Shown piece after piece: positions 27,216-36,503 of a stretch of 64,000 nt of DNA. The notes beneath the pieces are model-generated. The model worked only from the letters and a program-made list of their open reading frames with translations, had not been told where the DNA came from and made no database searches. The stretch covers positions 5,887 to 69,886 of the forward strand of contig NZ_QFRA01000016.1 of assembly GCF_003243515.1 (NCBI RefSeq). The letters are read 5' to 3'. Numbering within the stretch: the first letter of the stretch is position 1; each line of letters begins with the position of its first letter. This DNA is from Corynebacterium kroppenstedtii. Lineage in GTDB: Bacteria; Actinomycetota; Actinomycetes; Mycobacteriales; Mycobacteriaceae. A program made the translations under genes and the position numbers.

Positions 27216-27673
27216 ATGAGTAACAACGAGTACAGCACCGAAGTACCGCACGAACTAGTCAACTGCCTGGATCACGTAGGTATCGCCACAGCTGACTTGG
27301 ATGCCACGCTGGAGGGTACCGCACGAACATGGGGTGGATCTGCCACCACGTCGAAACAAATGAAGAGCAGGGTGTTCAGGAAGCCATGGTTGGCCCGAAG
27401 ACCCTCACGGAGCTGCAGGGAATGATTCAGGTTCTGGCTCCGCTGAACGAAAAGTCGACGATCACTAAGTTCCTCGACAAGAAGGGCCCGGGTTTGCAGC
27501 AGATGTGTCTGCGCACGACCGATATTGACGCCCTCTGCGATCACCTGCGTAAGCAAGGTACCCGACTTCTTTACGACGAGCCGAAGAACGGAACCGCCGG
27601 TGCTCGCATCAACTTCGTCCACCCGAAGGATGCAGGCGGAGTTCTTCTCGAACTGACTCAGCCAGGAAAGTAA
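27216..27673 (+). pseudogene. Methylmalonyl-CoA epimerase, broken by a 1-base frameshift
   Basis: The first 33 codons give a normal epimerase start (CLDHVGIATADLDATLE) and the frame then becomes nonsense. From 27317 the frame two bases along reads YRTNMGWICHHVETNEEQG and on to INFVHPKDAGGVLLEL. Loss of one base at about 27314-27315, where TGG for Trp has become GG, explains it. The family interconverts (R)- and (S)-methylmalonyl-CoA in propionate use; metal ligands His in LDHVG and others are still encoded. It could be a real mutation, a recoding site or a sequencing error. A good terminator follows. Confidence 0.85.
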
Positions 27674-27688
27674 GTTTTCCTGTCACTG

Positions 27689-27717
27689 TGGGGTCCACGG
27701 TGGTGGGCCCCATTTTT
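27689..27717 (+). terminator. Intrinsic terminator after the epimerase gene
   Basis: TGGGGTCC pairs with GGGCCCCA across an 8-base loop (one G-U pair) and is followed by five T residues. It lies 16 bases after the epimerase stop. Confidence 0.8.
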
Positions 27718-27795
27718 GTTGGGTTCGACGGTGACGGCGGGACCTTTGCTGAGCCCCATTTTCACTGGACGAGCGGGCACCCGGACCCTGGCACG

Positions 27796-28557
27796 CTAAA
27801 ACAGGCGAAGCTCCTGCGACGGGGTACCGCGCAATTCGTCGTAGTCGACGGTCACACACGTAAACCCACGATCCTCCGCAAGCGTCCGCGCCTGCGGTTT
27901 GATCTCCTGCGCCGCGAAAAGCCCCTTCACTGGCGCTAAAATTTCATCCCTGTTGAGCAATTCGACGTACCGCGTGAGCTGCTCAACGCCATCAATCCCA
28001 CCGCGCCGCTTCACCTCAACGGCCACGGTCTTCCCACTCGCGTCCCTGGTCAAAATATCGACGGGACCAATAGGCGTCGGATATTCGCGGCGGACAAGCG
28101 TAAAGCCCTCCCCCAACGCTTCCGGATGCTGCGATAACAGCTCCTGAAGATGCGCTTCCACACCATCCTTCGTGAGTCCTGGATCCTCGCCCAGGTCATA
28201 CGTGGTGTCAGAAATCTTGTCATGCACCGTAATGCGGAGCTGTTCCCCTTTTTTATTCTCGACGACCCAAAGCTCTTCCTCATGCGCGGTCTGAGCCGAG
28301 CCGTCGGCCCCCTGTTCGTCAAAACTGCCGACGGAGCTACTGTCGGCAGAGTCGGCGTCGGGATCATCTATAGCAATCGGGTGGACCGCGAGCGTACACG
28401 GCGGAGTCATCCAATTGAGCGGTTTGTAGGCCCGGTCATCGGCGTGGACTGACACTGATCCGTCAGCTTTGACCATGAGTAGACGAGTTGCTTTAGGCAA
28501 GTGAGCGGTTAAACGACCAACATAATCGACGGAACACGTAGCGATGACAAGGCGCAT
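27796..28557 (-). CDS. nucS: Mismatch-specific endonuclease NucS/EndoMS
   Basis: 253 residues. Cuts both strands at G-T and similar mismatches and replaces MutS/MutL in actinobacteria. The RecB-like catalytic core is visible in PIGPVDILTRDASGK (Asp) and VAVEVKRRGGIDG (Glu-Val-Lys). The N-terminal DNA-binding/dimer domain begins MRLVIATCSVDYVGRL. The protein ends QELRLF, the C-terminal hydrophobic motif by which corynebacterial EndoMS binds the beta clamp. An acidic loop (about residues 65-90) is family-variable. It follows DUF2550 downstream of the ATP synthase operon. Confidence 0.95.
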   Translation of the reverse strand: MRLVIATCSVDYVGRLTAHLPKATRLLMVKADGSVSVHADDRAYKPLNWMTPPCTLAVHPIAIDDPDADSADSSSVGSFDEQGADGSAQTAHEEELWVVENKKGEQLRITVHDKISDTTYDLGEDPGLTKDGVEAHLQELLSQHPEALGEGFTLVRREYPTPIGPVDILTRDASGKTVAVEVKRRGGIDGVEQLTRYVELLNRDEILAPVKGLFAAQEIKPQARTLAEDRGFTCVTVDYDELRGTPSQELRLF

Positions 28558-28669
28558 GAGCGAGAGACTACCAAATCACGTTCTCTCAGCACCTAACGCG
28601 TCTTAGCGTCGAACAAGGCGCTGCGTCTAGCGATGTAGGCGATCAAGCCACGCTCAATAGCTAACGTCG

Positions 28670-29143
28670 TTAACTGTGGCGATGGAACCTGTGGCCCCGT
28701 TCTTTAACCCGCCGAGGGTGCTTACTGAGCCGCTGAATTCTCGTGCTCGGGGCGGATTCCAGCCACGCCACCAATGCCATATCCATGGCGTGTCCCCCGG
28801 CTACATCCACTCGTACATCCCCCGCTTGAAGTTCGACTATTCGCGGATCGGCTAATAGCCGTAATACCCCCGTTTTGACGTCTCGTCGGCCAACAATTTC
28901 TATATTGTGCCTTTCACACGATAAGTCTGCCCCCGGTTTAAGAGACCGTAGCAAGTAAAGCTTTGCGGCGTCTTCCCCCAAAATGATGACCCCGTGGTGC
29001 CAGCGATGTCGTCGACCGTCACGGTAAACAGCGGTACAGACTGGTATGCCACGGGGCCGGATCCACGAAAATCGCCATATGGCGACTCCCATTCCCCATG
29101 CGAGGATGGCCATACACGCCATTGTCACGGTGAAGAGAACCAT
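28670..29143 (-). CDS. DUF2550 membrane-anchored protein
   Basis: 157 residues with one N-terminal membrane span (residues 3-24) followed by a basic cytoplasmic domain. WIRPRGIPVCTAVYRDGRRHRWHHG and LRLLADPRIVELQAGDVRVDVAG fit the actinobacterial DUF2550 family, which is regularly found between atpC and nucS. GGAGAGG stands before the ATG at 29143. It is separated from atpC by a strong hairpin, so it may be expressed apart. Function unknown. Confidence 0.86.
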   Translation of the reverse strand: MVLFTVTMACMAILAWGMGVAIWRFSWIRPRGIPVCTAVYRDGRRHRWHHGVIILGEDAAKLYLLRSLKPGADLSCERHNIEIVGRRDVKTGVLRLLADPRIVELQAGDVRVDVAGGHAMDMALVAWLESAPSTRIQRLSKHPRRVKERGHRFHRHS

Positions 29144-29218
29144 GGGCCACCTCTCCCATTACGTCCAGCGACGGCTCGTCATGCACGTCGTTCCTTGAGC
29201 TGAGTATAAACGACGAAA

Positions 29219-29258
29219 CCCCCGTGTTCCTAAGAAATGGCCTTAGAAACTACGGGGG
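29219..29258 (-). terminator. Hairpin closing the ATP synthase operon
   Basis: CCCCCGT and ACGGGGG form a perfect outer stem with an inner CTAAG / CTTAG pairing, 26 bases after the atpC stop. The T-run on the minus strand is short (TTT), so termination may be partial and allow some read-through to DUF2550. Confidence 0.72.
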
Positions 29259-29283
29259 CGTAGGTGAGAGCTATACAGTCGAC

Positions 29284-29661
29284 CTACTTTTCTTTCGCAC
29301 GCTGGACTGCTCGCAGCTCGGATTGAGCTTGAGCACGGTCGTGTGAATCCGTGTCGGAGCCTTTGTAGCTCTGCTCTGCGCTGGAAACATCCACTTCTGA
29401 TGACCACGTGGCGTGGTCCGCCAGAATAGATACCTTGTGCTTGCCGACGGACAGGAACCCGCCTTGTACTGCAGCGACTTTCTTTTCGCCGTCGGTGGTA
29501 CGGATGATGACCACACCGTTTTCTACAAGCTGCCCAAGGATGGGTTCGTGTCCGGGAAGTATGCCGATTTCACCTTCTGTGGTCTGTGCGGTGACAGACG
29601 TCGCAGCACCGGACCATAGCGCTCGCTCAACGGAGACTAACTCAGTGGCAATTTCAGCCAT
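29284..29661 (-). CDS. atpC: ATP synthase F1 subunit epsilon
   Basis: 125 residues. Central-stalk subunit that regulates the rotor. The N-terminal beta sandwich is clear ([35 protein letters not shown]). The C-terminal helical part is short and charged ([20 protein letters not shown]), with a Ser/Asp-rich joint before it. Last gene of the atp operon, 12 bases after atpD. Confidence 0.96.
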
Positions 29662-29673
29662 GGTGTCCCTACC

Positions 29674-31110
29674 TTACTTCTCTTGCAGCTTCTTGTATTC
29701 GGCTTCGACGTCGTCAAGGCCGCCGAGGCCGTTGAAGCAGCGCTCGGGGTATGCGTCATATTCGCCATCGCAAATACGGCGGAAGGCGCCGATGGTGTCC
29801 TCCAGCGGGACGTAGGAGCCTGGCAGGCCGGTGAACTTTTCAGCAACGAAGAAGTTCTGGCCGAGGAAGCGCTCGATACGACGTGCACGCTGGACGGTGA
29901 TCTTGTCTTCTTCAGACAGCTCGTCCATACCAAGAATGGCGATAATATCCTGCAGTTCCTTGTTCTTCTGAAGGATATTGATGACTCGCTGCGCAACTTG
30001 GTAGTGCTCCTCGCCGACGATTCCAGGCTCGAGGATACGAGACGTGGAGGTCAGCGGGTTCACAGCGGGGTAAATACCCTTCGATGCGATGGAACGGTCG
30101 AGCTCTGTGGTCGCATCCAAGTGGGCGAACACGGTCGCAGGAGCCGGGTCGGTGTAGTCGTCGGCGGGGACGTAGACAGCCTGCAGAGAGGTAATCGAAC
30201 GGCCCTTGGTCGACGTAATGCGCTCCTGGAGCTCACCCATCTCATCAGCCAATGTTGGCTGGTAACCCACAGCAGAAGGCATGCGGCCCAGCAGCGTGGA
30301 AACCTCGGAACCTGCCTGGCTGAAACGGAAGATATTGTCGATGAAGAGCAGCACGTCCTGGTGCTGAACGTCACGGAAGTACTCCGCCATCGTCAGCCCG
30401 GAGAGAGCCACACGCATACGAACTCCCGGCGGCTCGTCCATCTGACCGAACACGAGGGCCGTATCTTGGAGCACGCCCATCTCTTCCATTTCGAGGAAGA
30501 GGTCCGTGCCCTCACGGGTACGCTCACCGACGCCGGCGAATACTGACGTACCGGAGAACTCGCGGGCAATACGGGTGATCATTTCCTGGATGAGCACGGT
30601 CTTGCCCACACCAGCACCACCGAACAGACCAATTTTTCCACCCTTAACGTACGGGGTGAGAAGGTCGATGACCTTAATACCGGTCTCGAGGATTTCGGTT
30701 TTACCCTCGAGTTGGTCGAAAGCCGGTGGCTTACGGTGGATGGACCATTGCTCGCCGTCACGGCCGAGCCCTGGCTCGTCAAGGCAGTCGCCGAGGGCGT
30801 TGAACACGTGCCCCTTGACGGTGTCCCCGACGGGAACGGAAATCGGTTTGCCGGTGTCTTTCACTTCGGCACCACGGATCAAACCATCGGTCGGTGCCAT
30901 CGATACGGCACGGACGATGTTGTCACCGAGGTGCTGGGCAACCTCGAGGGTAATTGTCTTGGCGACGGCCTCTAGATCAACGTCGACGGTCAGCGCGTTG
31001 AATAGCGCCGGTAGTTCTCCGCGAGGGAATTCCACGTCGACAACCGGGCCGATGACGCGTGCGACACGGCCGCTGAGGCCCGTCTGCTGCTCACTAAGAG
31101 CTGTAGTCAT
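29674..31110 (-). CDS. atpD: ATP synthase F1 subunit beta
   Basis: 478 residues. Catalytic subunit. Walker A GGAGVGKTVLIQ, the catalytic Glu region GVGERTREG, Walker B LLFIDNIFRFSQAGSE and the DELSEED segment (GMDELSEEDKITV) are all standard. Three bases lie between atpG and atpD. Length normal. Confidence 0.99.
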   Translation of the reverse strand: MTTALSEQQTGLSGRVARVIGPVVDVEFPRGELPALFNALTVDVDLEAVAKTITLEVAQHLGDNIVRAVSMAPTDGLIRGAEVKDTGKPISVPVGDTVKGHVFNALGDCLDEPGLGRDGEQWSIHRKPPAFDQLEGKTEILETGIKVIDLLTPYVKGGKIGLFGGAGVGKTVLIQEMITRIAREFSGTSVFAGVGERTREGTDLFLEMEEMGVLQDTALVFGQMDEPPGVRMRVALSGLTMAEYFRDVQHQDVLLFIDNIFRFSQAGSEVSTLLGRMPSAVGYQPTLADEMGELQERITSTKGRSITSLQAVYVPADDYTDPAPATVFAHLDATTELDRSIASKGIYPAVNPLTSTSRILEPGIVGEEHYQVAQRVINILQKNKELQDIIAILGMDELSEEDKITVQRARRIERFLGQNFFVAEKFTGLPGSYVPLEDTIGAFRRICDGEYDAYPERCFNGLGGLDDVEAEYKKLQEK

Positions 31111-31113
31111 TGG

Positions 31114-32097
31114 TTAGTCACTTTCTCCGCTGTCGTCGAGCGCTCCCGCGCCACCGACGATCTCTGTAATTTCCTGGGTAATTTGTGCCTGACGAGCTTG
31201 GTTAGCTGTACGAGACAACGTCGTGGCAAGCTCAGTTGCGTTATCCGTCGCCGAACTCATAGCTGTACGGCGTGCTGCGGATTCTGACGCAGCTGACTCC
31301 AGCAGCAAGGCATACAAAGCACGAGACACGTAGTGCGGGAGGAGCTCCGACAGCAACGTAGTCGCGTCGGGCTCAAATTCGTAGTTGGCACTAATTTCGG
31401 AATCGTCTGGGTCAGACAGCATGTCTTCGCCAGTCTCTACTTCCTCATAGTCGATGACTGCTTCCATCGGAAGCATCTGCCGGGCGACGGCCTTCTGAGA
31501 CAGCATCGACTCGAACTTCGTGTACACGACGTGGAGCTGGTCGAAGCCTTGCACGCTCTCGCCCTCAGGCGCGGTGAGCCCGGGGCGCCACTCTGCTTTG
31601 CCCGATGAGCTAGCAACGAATGCATCGATAAGGTGCCGACGCATTTCATGCGTGCCTTCGTACTCGGGGTCCTGGGAGTATCCGGTCCAAGCACCTTCAA
31701 GGGCCTCACCGCGGAAGCGGTAGTAGGTCAGCCCCTTGTTGCCGAAGACATAGAGGGCAACCTCATATCCCTGTTTTTCCAACAAAGCGCGTAGTTCAAC
31801 AACTTTCTTGAAAACGTTGTGGTTGTACCCGCCACACATTCCTCGGTCGCTGGACACCACCAAGATAGCGGCACGGTTTCCGCCTTCGCGTTCCCGAAGC
31901 ATCGGGTGGTCCAGTGAACTTGCCGATGACAAGCGTTGGACGACCTTGGTGATTTCTTCCGCGTACGGTTGCGAGGCAGCTACCCTGGCCTGCGCTTTCG
32001 TGATCTTCGAAGTGGCGATCAGCTCTTGGGCCTTCGTGATCTTCTTAGTCGAGTTGACGGACTTAATCCGGTCTCGCAGTTCACGTAACGTAGCCAT
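31114..32097 (-). CDS. atpG: ATP synthase F1 subunit gamma
   Basis: 327 residues. Rotor shaft of F1. N-terminal LRELRDRIKSVNSTKKITKA and the C-terminal helix TELATTLSRTANQARQAQITQEITEIVGGA are the conserved coiled-coil ends. The middle carries a corynebacterial-type insertion of about 35 residues around EVETGEDMLSDPDDSEISANYEFEPDATTLL, making it longer than the usual 290. Lies 47 bases after atpA. Confidence 0.97.
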   Translation of the reverse strand: MATLRELRDRIKSVNSTKKITKAQELIATSKITKAQARVAASQPYAEEITKVVQRLSSASSLDHPMLREREGGNRAAILVVSSDRGMCGGYNHNVFKKVVELRALLEKQGYEVALYVFGNKGLTYYRFRGEALEGAWTGYSQDPEYEGTHEMRRHLIDAFVASSSGKAEWRPGLTAPEGESVQGFDQLHVVYTKFESMLSQKAVARQMLPMEAVIDYEEVETGEDMLSDPDDSEISANYEFEPDATTLLSELLPHYVSRALYALLLESAASESAARRTAMSSATDNATELATTLSRTANQARQAQITQEITEIVGGAGALDDSGESD

Positions 32098-32144
32098 TTA
32101 CACTCATCGCCTCCCTTCGTTCTTATCCATTGCGCGCACCGCCC

Positions 32145-33809
32145 TTACTTGCCCGAGGACTTACGCGACACAGTGATTTGTTCTTTGCCCAATTCGGATT
32201 GCTCCATTGGGTCTACATCGGGCTCGTTGATAACAGGTTTGCCGTCGGAGGCCTGGAAGTTCTGCTTGAACTCATCCACAGCGGAGGAAAGCTCTGCCTT
32301 GGATTCGTCATTGAGTGGGGATCCACCCTCGACCTGCTCGAAAACACCAGCATGCTTCGAATGGAGGTGCTCGAGGAGTTCAGATTCGAACCGACGAATA
32401 TCTTCGACGGGAACGGAGTCAAAGTCGCCGTTGCCAGCAAGGTAGATCGACACCATCTGGTCTTCCACAGCTTGCGGGTGGTTCTCCGGCTGCTTCAGCA
32501 GCTCAACGAGGCGAGATCCGCGCTCCAGCTGTGCCTTGGAGGAATCGTCGAGGTCCGACGCGAAAGCAGCGAATGCTTCCAAGTCGCGGTATGCGGCGAG
32601 GTCAATACGCAGCGAACCCGAAACCTTCTTCATACCCTTTGTCTGGGCGGCACCACCGACACGGGAGACCGACACACCGACGTTAATAGCGGGGCGAACG
32701 CCCTGGTTGAAGAGGTCTGACTCCAAGAAGACCTGACCGTCGGTAATAGAAATGACGTTGGTCGGAATGAAGGCGGACACGTCGTTCGCTTTGGTCTCGA
32801 TGATCGGCAAAGCCGTCATAGAGCCGCCACCCAAGTCGTCGGAGAGCTTAGCTGCACGCTCCAACAAGCGGGAGTGGAGGTAGAAAACGTCACCTGGGTA
32901 CGCTTCGCGTCCCGGCGGACGACGCAGCAGCAGGGAGATCGCACGGTAGGCCTCAGCCTGCTTGGTTAAGTCATCGTAGATGACCAGCACGTGCTTGCCT
33001 TTGTACATCCAGTGCTGTCCCAGTGCGGCACCAGCGAAGGGTGCGAGCCACTTAAAACCAGCTGAATCTGATGCGGGAGCAGCGACAATGGTGGTGTAAT
33101 CCAGGGCGCCGTTGTCCTCTAGGGTCTTACGGACACCAGCGATTGTGGAGCCCTTCTGACCGATGGCGACATAAATGCAGCGAACCTGCTTCTTCGGGTC
33201 CCCGGATTCCCAGTTGGCTTTCTGGTTAATGATGGTATCGAGGCAAACAGCCGTCTTACCGGTTTTACGGTCACCAATGATGAGCTGTCGCTGGCCTCGC
33301 CCGATTGGGGTCATCGCGTCGATAGCTTTAATACCGGTCTGGAGTGGTTCCTCGACTGGTTGACGCATCAACACTGAGGGCGCCTGCAGTTCCAGGACGC
33401 GATCTTCTTCTGCCTCGATGGATCCTAGGCCGTCGATTGGCTGGCCCAGGGGGTTAATAACGCGGCCGAGGAATTTGTCCCCAACCGGAATGGACAGGAC
33501 CTCTCCGGTCCTTTTTACTTCGTCGCCTTCCCGCAAGGTCTCGTAGCTTCCCAAGACCACGACACCGACTTTATCGGTGTCAAGGTTTTGGGCGACGCCG
33601 ATGACGCCACCTGGGAACTCGAGCAACTCATTAGCCATGACTGAAGGCATACCCGAAACCTGGGCGATACCGTCAGCCGCACTAATGACCACGCCGACCT
33701 CCTCACGGGAGGCCTCCGCGGAGTAGCTCGAGGTGTAGTTCGCAATCGCGCTACGGATCTCGTCGGAGGAGATCGTCAGCTCGTCGGAGGAGATCGTCAG
33801 CTCCGCCAT
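32145..33809 (-). CDS. atpA: ATP synthase F1 subunit alpha, with a tandem repeat at its N-terminus
   Basis: 554 residues from the ATG at 33809, which has AGGAAG six bases upstream; an in-frame ATG at 33842 has no ribosome site. Non-catalytic nucleotide-binding subunit with Walker A GDRKTGKTAV and arginine-finger region VSVSRVGGAAQ. The first residues read MAELTISSD then ELTISSDE again, because a 21-base unit is exactly duplicated (33759-33779 and 33780-33800). The start of alpha contacts the peripheral stalk, so seven extra residues there may matter little. The C-terminus is longer than in E. coli, as in mycobacteria. Confidence 0.98.
   Translation of the reverse strand: MAELTISSDELTISSDEIRSAIANYTSSYSAEASREEVGVVISAADGIAQVSGMPSVMANELLEFPGGVIGVAQNLDTDKVGVVVLGSYETLREGDEVKRTGEVLSIPVGDKFLGRVINPLGQPIDGLGSIEAEEDRVLELQAPSVLMRQPVEEPLQTGIKAIDAMTPIGRGQRQLIIGDRKTGKTAVCLDTIINQKANWESGDPKKQVRCIYVAIGQKGSTIAGVRKTLEDNGALDYTTIVAAPASDSAGFKWLAPFAGAALGQHWMYKGKHVLVIYDDLTKQAEAYRAISLLLRRPPGREAYPGDVFYLHSRLLERAAKLSDDLGGGSMTALPIIETKANDVSAFIPTNVISITDGQVFLESDLFNQGVRPAINVGVSVSRVGGAAQTKGMKKVSGSLRIDLAAYRDLEAFAAFASDLDDSSKAQLERGSRLVELLKQPENHPQAVEDQMVSIYLAGNGDFDSVPVEDIRRFESELLEHLHSKHAGVFEQVEGGSPLNDESKAELSSAVDEFKQNFQASDGKPVINEPDVDPMEQSELGKEQITVSRKSSGK
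33759..33800. repeat. Perfect 21-base tandem duplication within atpA
   Basis: Two exact copies of a 21-base unit beginning CTCGTCGGAGGAGATCG abut each other with no mismatch. Being seven codons long it keeps the frame and duplicates the peptide ELTISSD. The exact identity suggests a recent event, since synonymous drift would be expected over time. Confidence 0.95.
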
Positions 33810-33905
33810 GTTCTTCCTGCTCTCGGTAGTCTCTTCCAGCATTACTTGTTTATTACGTCGTATTTCTGGTCGCGGTCACGACCGGCATTCCGTCCGCCGT
33901 GGGCG

Positions 33906-34721
33906 TCAGGCAAAGGCTCGCCGTAATTTCTCGAGTTTGCCCGATGTGCTGCCATCGATACGCTCATCTCCGACCCGGATGACCATTCCACCGAGGATGC
34001 TGGGATCGACCTCTCCGTGGATGGACATCTTGTGACCATAAATTCGACCGAGCTTGTCAGCCAGGGTGGATCGTTGGGTATCGCTCAATTCGCCGGCAGT
34101 CACAACATGAGCAACTTCGTACCCACGCAGCTGTGCTGCCTCCCGCGATAGCGTTTCACATGCTTCGACAGGACGTTGTTTAGCACGAGAAATCGCCTGC
34201 AAGGCAAGAGTTTCTGTAATTGAAGTAACTTTGCCGTACAAGACTGAGGCCAACAATTGGCGACGTCGGTCCGCACTAGCTTGTCGGTCTGCCAAAAGCA
34301 TCTCCAGCTGCGGGGTGTCTTCAAGGACCCTCGCCAACTGGAACAACTCAGATTCGACGGTCGTGAGATTGTCGTCTGCCTCGGCGGCGCGGAACAGAGC
34401 CCAGCGGCCAAGTTGAACAAGCCCATTGCGGAAATCGCGCGTATTCGACCAGTCTTTATCTACTGCAGAACGCAACACGCTGCGCGAAGCCTGATTGAGC
34501 TTCTCACCGAAAACGCGATCGGCAAGGTCTGCACGTTTCTCGGAGGACGCTGCGGGATCAATAAGCGCCACACGCAAGTCACGGTTGGAGTCCAAAACCT
34601 CAACGACGTCAAAAAACTCGGGTCCGATTTGTGCGCCGTCGACGGCGGCGTTGGACTGAGCAACGGTGTTGTCGAGGGCAGTCGCCAACTCGGTCATCGA
34701 TTCTCGGCTTGCTGCGTGCAT
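33906..34721 (-). CDS. atpH: ATP synthase subunit delta
   Basis: 271 residues from the ATG at 34721, with GGGAAG eight bases before it; a GTG three codons earlier has no room for a ribosome site. Actinobacterial delta subunits of the peripheral stalk are often longer than 180 residues and this one fits. The OSCP-like C-terminal block includes YEVAHVVTAGELSDTQRSTLADKLGRIYG and PSILGGMVIRVGDERIDGS, the conserved end. It starts 5 bases after atpF. Confidence 0.95.
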   Translation of the reverse strand: MHAASRESMTELATALDNTVAQSNAAVDGAQIGPEFFDVVEVLDSNRDLRVALIDPAASSEKRADLADRVFGEKLNQASRSVLRSAVDKDWSNTRDFRNGLVQLGRWALFRAAEADDNLTTVESELFQLARVLEDTPQLEMLLADRQASADRRRQLLASVLYGKVTSITETLALQAISRAKQRPVEACETLSREAAQLRGYEVAHVVTAGELSDTQRSTLADKLGRIYGHKMSIHGEVDPSILGGMVIRVGDERIDGSTSGKLEKLRRAFA

Positions 34722-34726
34722 ACTGA

Positions 34727-35284
34727 TCACTTCCCTGCCGGAATGTCATCCAAGGAAGACAGGAAAGAATCCACTGTCTCCGCGCGCTTGGCATCGTCGG
34801 ATAGATGAGAGCCGAGGAGCTTCTCCGCCAGATCGACCGAATTCTGACCCATGTCCTTACGCAGGTCAGCGACGACGGCATCACGCTGAGCAGCAAGTTG
34901 CTTTTCGCCTTGAGCGATAATGCGGTTGCTTTCCTCCGTTGCTTCGGTCTTCATATCCGCAACGATCTTTTGCCCGTCAGCGCGAGCTTCGTCGCGAATA
35001 CGGGCGGCCTCTGCACGAGCCTCAGCGAGCTGGTCGTTGTATTTTTGCAACGCAGCCTTCGCCTCGGATTGCGCGGCCTCCGCACGTTGAATACCGCCTT
35101 CAATGCGATCTTCACGCTCAGAAAGAACCTCTTGGAACTTCGGAAGAACAAACTTCCAGAAAAGCCATAGGATCAGTACGAAGCAGACGATGGACCAGAC
35201 GAGGTCGTATGGCAAAGGGAGAAGCGGCAAGTTGCCCTTTTCGAGAGGCAGCGTATCCTCAGCCAAAATAAGTGAGTTCGTCAT
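34727..35284 (-). CDS. atpF: ATP synthase Fo subunit b
   Basis: 185 residues. One membrane span (about residues 26-46, LVWSIVCFVLILWLFWKFVL) followed by a long charged coiled coil ending at the delta contact. Peripheral stalk subunit. The N-terminal 25 residues before the span are typical of corynebacteria. Between atpE (52 bases) and atpH (5 bases). Confidence 0.96.
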   Translation of the reverse strand: MTNSLILAEDTLPLEKGNLPLLPLPYDLVWSIVCFVLILWLFWKFVLPKFQEVLSEREDRIEGGIQRAEAAQSEAKAALQKYNDQLAEARAEAARIRDEARADGQKIVADMKTEATEESNRIIAQGEKQLAAQRDAVVADLRKDMGQNSVDLAEKLLGSHLSDDAKRAETVDSFLSSLDDIPAGK

Positions 35285-35336
35285 AGTCTCCAGCTTTCGC
35301 TATTTCAAATGTCAGGATGTAATGGAAACAACCTGA

Positions 35337-35573
35337 TTAGAACAGGAAGCCGGCGACGACGCCGATAAGGGCAAGAGCCTCAGTGAAGGCGATGCCCAGG
35401 AACATTGTGGTACGCAGCTGGCCAGCCATTTCCGGCTGACGTGCCATGCCTTCCACCGTCTTTCCGGCGACAATACCGATACCGATACCAGGCCCGATAG
35501 CAGCAAGGCCATAGCCGATAGCGCCGAGGCCTTTGTAACTGGTGGCGTCTGCAGCGAGAAGAATCTCGTTCAT
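35337..35573 (-). CDS. atpE: ATP synthase Fo subunit c
   Basis: 78 residues, two membrane spans. Proton-carrying Glu is in GIAFTEALALIG of the second span, and the first span holds GYGLAAIGPGIGIGI, the Gly-rich helix of the c-ring. It is the target of bedaquiline-type drugs in mycobacteria. Located between atpB and atpF. Confidence 0.98.
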   Translation of the reverse strand: MNEILLAADATSYKGLGAIGYGLAAIGPGIGIGIVAGKTVEGMARQPEMAGQLRTTMFLGIAFTEALALIGVVAGFLF

Positions 35574-35651
35574 GGGGTGTTCCGTTCCCTTTCAACATGT
35601 CGTTGGGTTTCCAACGACGTATTCGTGAAAAACTTCGAGTGGGGTGTTCAG

Positions 35652-36503
35652 TTAGTGTTCGTCCGCATGCAGGGAAAGCTCAATGTACACCGCAGTCAGC
35701 AGGGCGAAAATGTACGCCTGCAGGAAAATCACCAAAATCTCAAACAGCGAGAAGGCAAAGGCTGCCGCGATGGTAAAGCCGGACGCAACAAGCCAGCCGT
35801 TCATCTGCCAGAAGAAGAAGTTGGTTGCCGAGTACAAGAGCACCAGCACGATGTGACCTGACAGCATATTGGCCATAAGACGAATGGTCAGCGTGACAGG
35901 CCTCAAAATGAAGGTCGAGAAGAACTCAATCGGTACGACCAAGAAATAGAGAAGGAAAGGCAACCCCGGAATTACCAGAGAGCTCTTCATGTACTTCCCG
36001 AACCCGTACCGCTTGGCACCTGCATAGATCATGCAGATGTAGGCAACCACAGCCAAGAGCAGTGGCATACCGATACGAGCATTGGGGGAAACGTTCAAGA
36101 ACGGGATCACCGATGGTGCGTTCATGAACAGCACAAGGAAGAAGATCGTGGAAATAATCGGAAGGAAGCGACGTCCTTCTTTTCGACCAAGAATCTCCTC
36201 ACTGATGTGGATACGGACGAAATCCAACAAGTACTCAGCGACGTTCTGCACGCCACGCGGAACTAACTTCGGCTTCCGCATAGCGAAGAAGAAGAACAGC
36301 CCCATGAGCACCATCACGAGGAGTCGGACGAACATGATGCGGTCGATGGCGAACCAACCATCGGCAAAATTACCGAACCAGAGGTTGATGTGATCACCAT
36401 GCGCCGTCTCGGGACAGCGTGACTCACCGTCACTGCCGGTCCCACAAACGAACCCCGGGAAAAAGTCGTGATCCAGATCTGGGGCGTGGAAATGCCCCTT
36501 CAT
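35652..36503 (-). CDS. atpB: ATP synthase Fo subunit a
   Basis: 283 residues from the ATG at 36503 (MKGHFHAPDLDHDFFPG); a TTG two codons earlier is less likely. Membrane proton channel with the essential Arg in LRPVTLTIRLMANMLSGH. Six predicted spans follow a soluble N-terminal stretch. First true subunit gene of the operon; a 268-base gap separates it from the AtpI-like gene and may carry a promoter, with TATAAG at 36670-36675 on this strand as a weak -10 candidate. Confidence 0.97.
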   Translation of the reverse strand: MKGHFHAPDLDHDFFPGFVCGTGSDGESRCPETAHGDHINLWFGNFADGWFAIDRIMFVRLLVMVLMGLFFFFAMRKPKLVPRGVQNVAEYLLDFVRIHISEEILGRKEGRRFLPIISTIFFLVLFMNAPSVIPFLNVSPNARIGMPLLLAVVAYICMIYAGAKRYGFGKYMKSSLVIPGLPFLLYFLVVPIEFFSTFILRPVTLTIRLMANMLSGHIVLVLLYSATNFFFWQMNGWLVASGFTIAAAFAFSLFEILVIFLQAYIFALLTAVYIELSLHADEH

